DNA of 7,301 nt from Candidatus Latescibacterota bacterium (GTDB lineage: Bacteria > Latescibacterota > UBA2968 > GCA-2709665): contig JASLMQ010000395.1 of the NCBI GenBank assembly GCA_030746455.1, positions 1 to 7,301 of the forward strand, in the 5' to 3' direction. A program made the translations under genes and the position numbers. Below the pieces are notes generated by a model. That model was not told the origin of the DNA and did not search any database. It worked only from the letters and a program-made list of their open reading frames with translations. How positions within the stretch are numbered: position 1 is the stretch's first letter; the number at the start of each line of letters is the position of its first letter. Of the stretch, positions 6,291-7,301 are shown in pieces.

Positions 6291-7301
6291 CTACAGAAGC
6301 CGCCCGATATCCTCCTCCACCCCCGCCGCCGCGTCGGCGTCCAGCGCCCCCGCCCGCATGTTGATCCGCACGGACCCCTTCGGGGGCAGCACCTTGATAT
6401 TCCCCTTCTCCTTCTCCGCCGTGAATCCCTCCGGCTCCGCCGTCGCCGGCAGCGCCAGCCCCATCGCCGCCTGGTCCTCGCTCAGGGCGATCCACCGGAT
6501 CACCTTGTCGAGCTGCTCGGGCCGATGACCCACGTAGTCCGCCTCACCGCCGGGGTGCACCTGCAGGCTGTGGGCCCACCCCGCATCATCCGCCGCGTAG
6601 TCCAGATAGAAGCAGACCTCCGGATTGAACGGCAGACTGGATGAGAACCGATTGTGCTTCTCCGGCTCCCGTTCCAGCTCCTCGAGGAACTCCGCATAGC
6701 CCGGGGGAGGCGAGATGTGCGAGGGGATGCTCTTGCGAACCCGACAGTGCTCGGGCGTGCACGGCGCGCTGTAGACCAACCGGCCGTCTTCAACGGGCCT
6801 GAAATTGAGGTGCGCCAGGTACATCCACTCCATCGGAGCATCTCTGAGGTTGGTGATCGTCAGGGCAATGTCCATCACAGACGACTCGGCGTGGAGCTTC
6901 ACCAGCGGCTCCGCCCGGTAGTTGCAGGTGAACGCCACCGTGTGCTGGTAGGCCCCACCCAGGCCGATGTACTCCCCCTCCTCATCGACACCCACAACCA
7001 GGTGTGCCGTTTGGTAGCGCGCATTCGGCAGCTCGCCGTGCAGGGGATGGCTGTCGCCCTCGGACGGCACGCCCATCGCCGTGGCTCCGCAGTGGAGCAG
7101 AAACCCCCCATAGGTCTCGAGGTACTCGCGCGTGTCCCGGGGTTGATCGAACATGGACACCATCGTCAGCTCGCGCCCTCGGAGACCCGCCGACCAGATC
7201 TGCTGTCCCTGGAACGGCAGCATCACGATCTCGCCCTCGTCGTTCCTGAGGCGCACAGCGCACACCCCGCTGCCGAATCGGAAGGCCGTGGCCGATAGGC
7301 C
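6291..7301 (-). CDS. DUF4432 / aldose 1-epimerase-like protein, 5' end missing
   Basis: The reading frame is open to the right edge; 336 residues are visible, so only a short N-terminus is probably missing. A GTG at 7265 is in frame, but the 12 codons upstream of it read on as plausible strand sequence (ATAFRFGSG), so the true start is likely outside the window. Visible features are LPFQGQQIWSAGLRGREL (about 28-45), a strand and turn placing the sugar-binding cleft; FLLHCGATAMGVP and HPLHGELPNA (about 67-93), rich in conserved His; and MYLAHLNFRP (about 160-169), matching the H-x-N-F segment of the DUF4432 group. The beta-rich fold belongs to the galactose mutarotase-like superfamily, members of which bind or interconvert sugar anomers. 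A specific substrate cannot be named. The gene ends in TAG at 6291 and is the first visible gene of the run, suggesting the cluster handles a sugar or sugar derivative. Confidence 0.75.
   Translation of the reverse strand, partial: GLSATAFRFGSGVCAVRLRNDEGEIVMLPFQGQQIWSAGLRGRELTMVSMFDQPRDTREYLETYGGFLLHCGATAMGVPSEGDSHPLHGELPNARYQTAHLVVGVDEEGEYIGLGGAYQHTVAFTCNYRAEPLVKLHAESSVMDIALTITNLRDAPMEWMYLAHLNFRPVEDGRLVYSAPCTPEHCRVRKSIPSHISPPPGYAEFLEELEREPEKHNRFSSSLPFNPEVCFYLDYAADDAGWAHSLQVHPGGEADYVGHRPEQLDKVIRWIALSEDQAAMGLALPATAEPEGFTAEKEKGNIKVLPPKGSVRINMRAGALDADAAAGVEEDIGRLL

Overview
The window is GC-rich (by eye roughly 60-65%) bacterial DNA. Six genes all lie on the minus strand, so transcription runs from right to left. 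There are no tRNA or rRNA genes, transposases, phage genes or CRISPR arrays. The gene content (a glycyl radical enzyme, a BNR/sialidase-like beta-propeller, an enolase-superfamily protein, a DUF4432-type mutarotase-like protein, an isochorismatase-like hydrolase and a tandem GNAT) and the short periodic intergenic repeats remind me of uncultured heterotrophs of the Poribacteria, Latescibacterota or Planctomycetota type. That placement is recollection and weak. A glycyl radical enzyme implies at least periodically anoxic conditions.

Layout in order of transcription: (1) 7301-6291, DUF4432/aldose-epimerase-like protein, N-terminus cut by the right edge. (2) A 175-nt gap (6290-6116) holding two different degenerate short-period repeats and a GC-rich hairpin. 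(3) 6115-3935, PFL-like glycyl radical enzyme with an intact C-terminal glycyl loop but an atypical Cys-Cys-Asn active-site loop. (4) 3866-2742, BNR/Asp-box propeller protein. (5) 2731-1646, tandem GNAT acetyltransferase, starting 10 nt after the propeller stop. (6) 1566-508, mandelate racemase/muconate lactonizing (enolase superfamily) protein with a His-Phe-Gly where the third metal ligand is expected. (7) A 103-nt gap with a second copy of the 9-nt periodic repeat. (8) 404-1, isochorismatase-like hydrolase, cut by the left edge.

The co-directional layout with mostly short gaps suggests one catabolic cluster, although the 175-nt and 103-nt gaps leave room for separate transcripts. Enzyme types point to breakdown of a carbohydrate, sugar acid or similar small polar molecule: mutarotase-like and propeller proteins for sugar handling, radical cleavage or elimination by the glycyl radical enzyme, enolate chemistry by the enolase-superfamily protein, and amide or ester-type hydrolysis by the isochorismatase-like protein. 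The substrate cannot be read from the sequence. No radical-SAM activase, transporter or regulator lies inside the window. The most notable features are the two enzymes with altered catalytic residues sitting in the same cluster, and the matching repeat copies placed just downstream of two stop codons.
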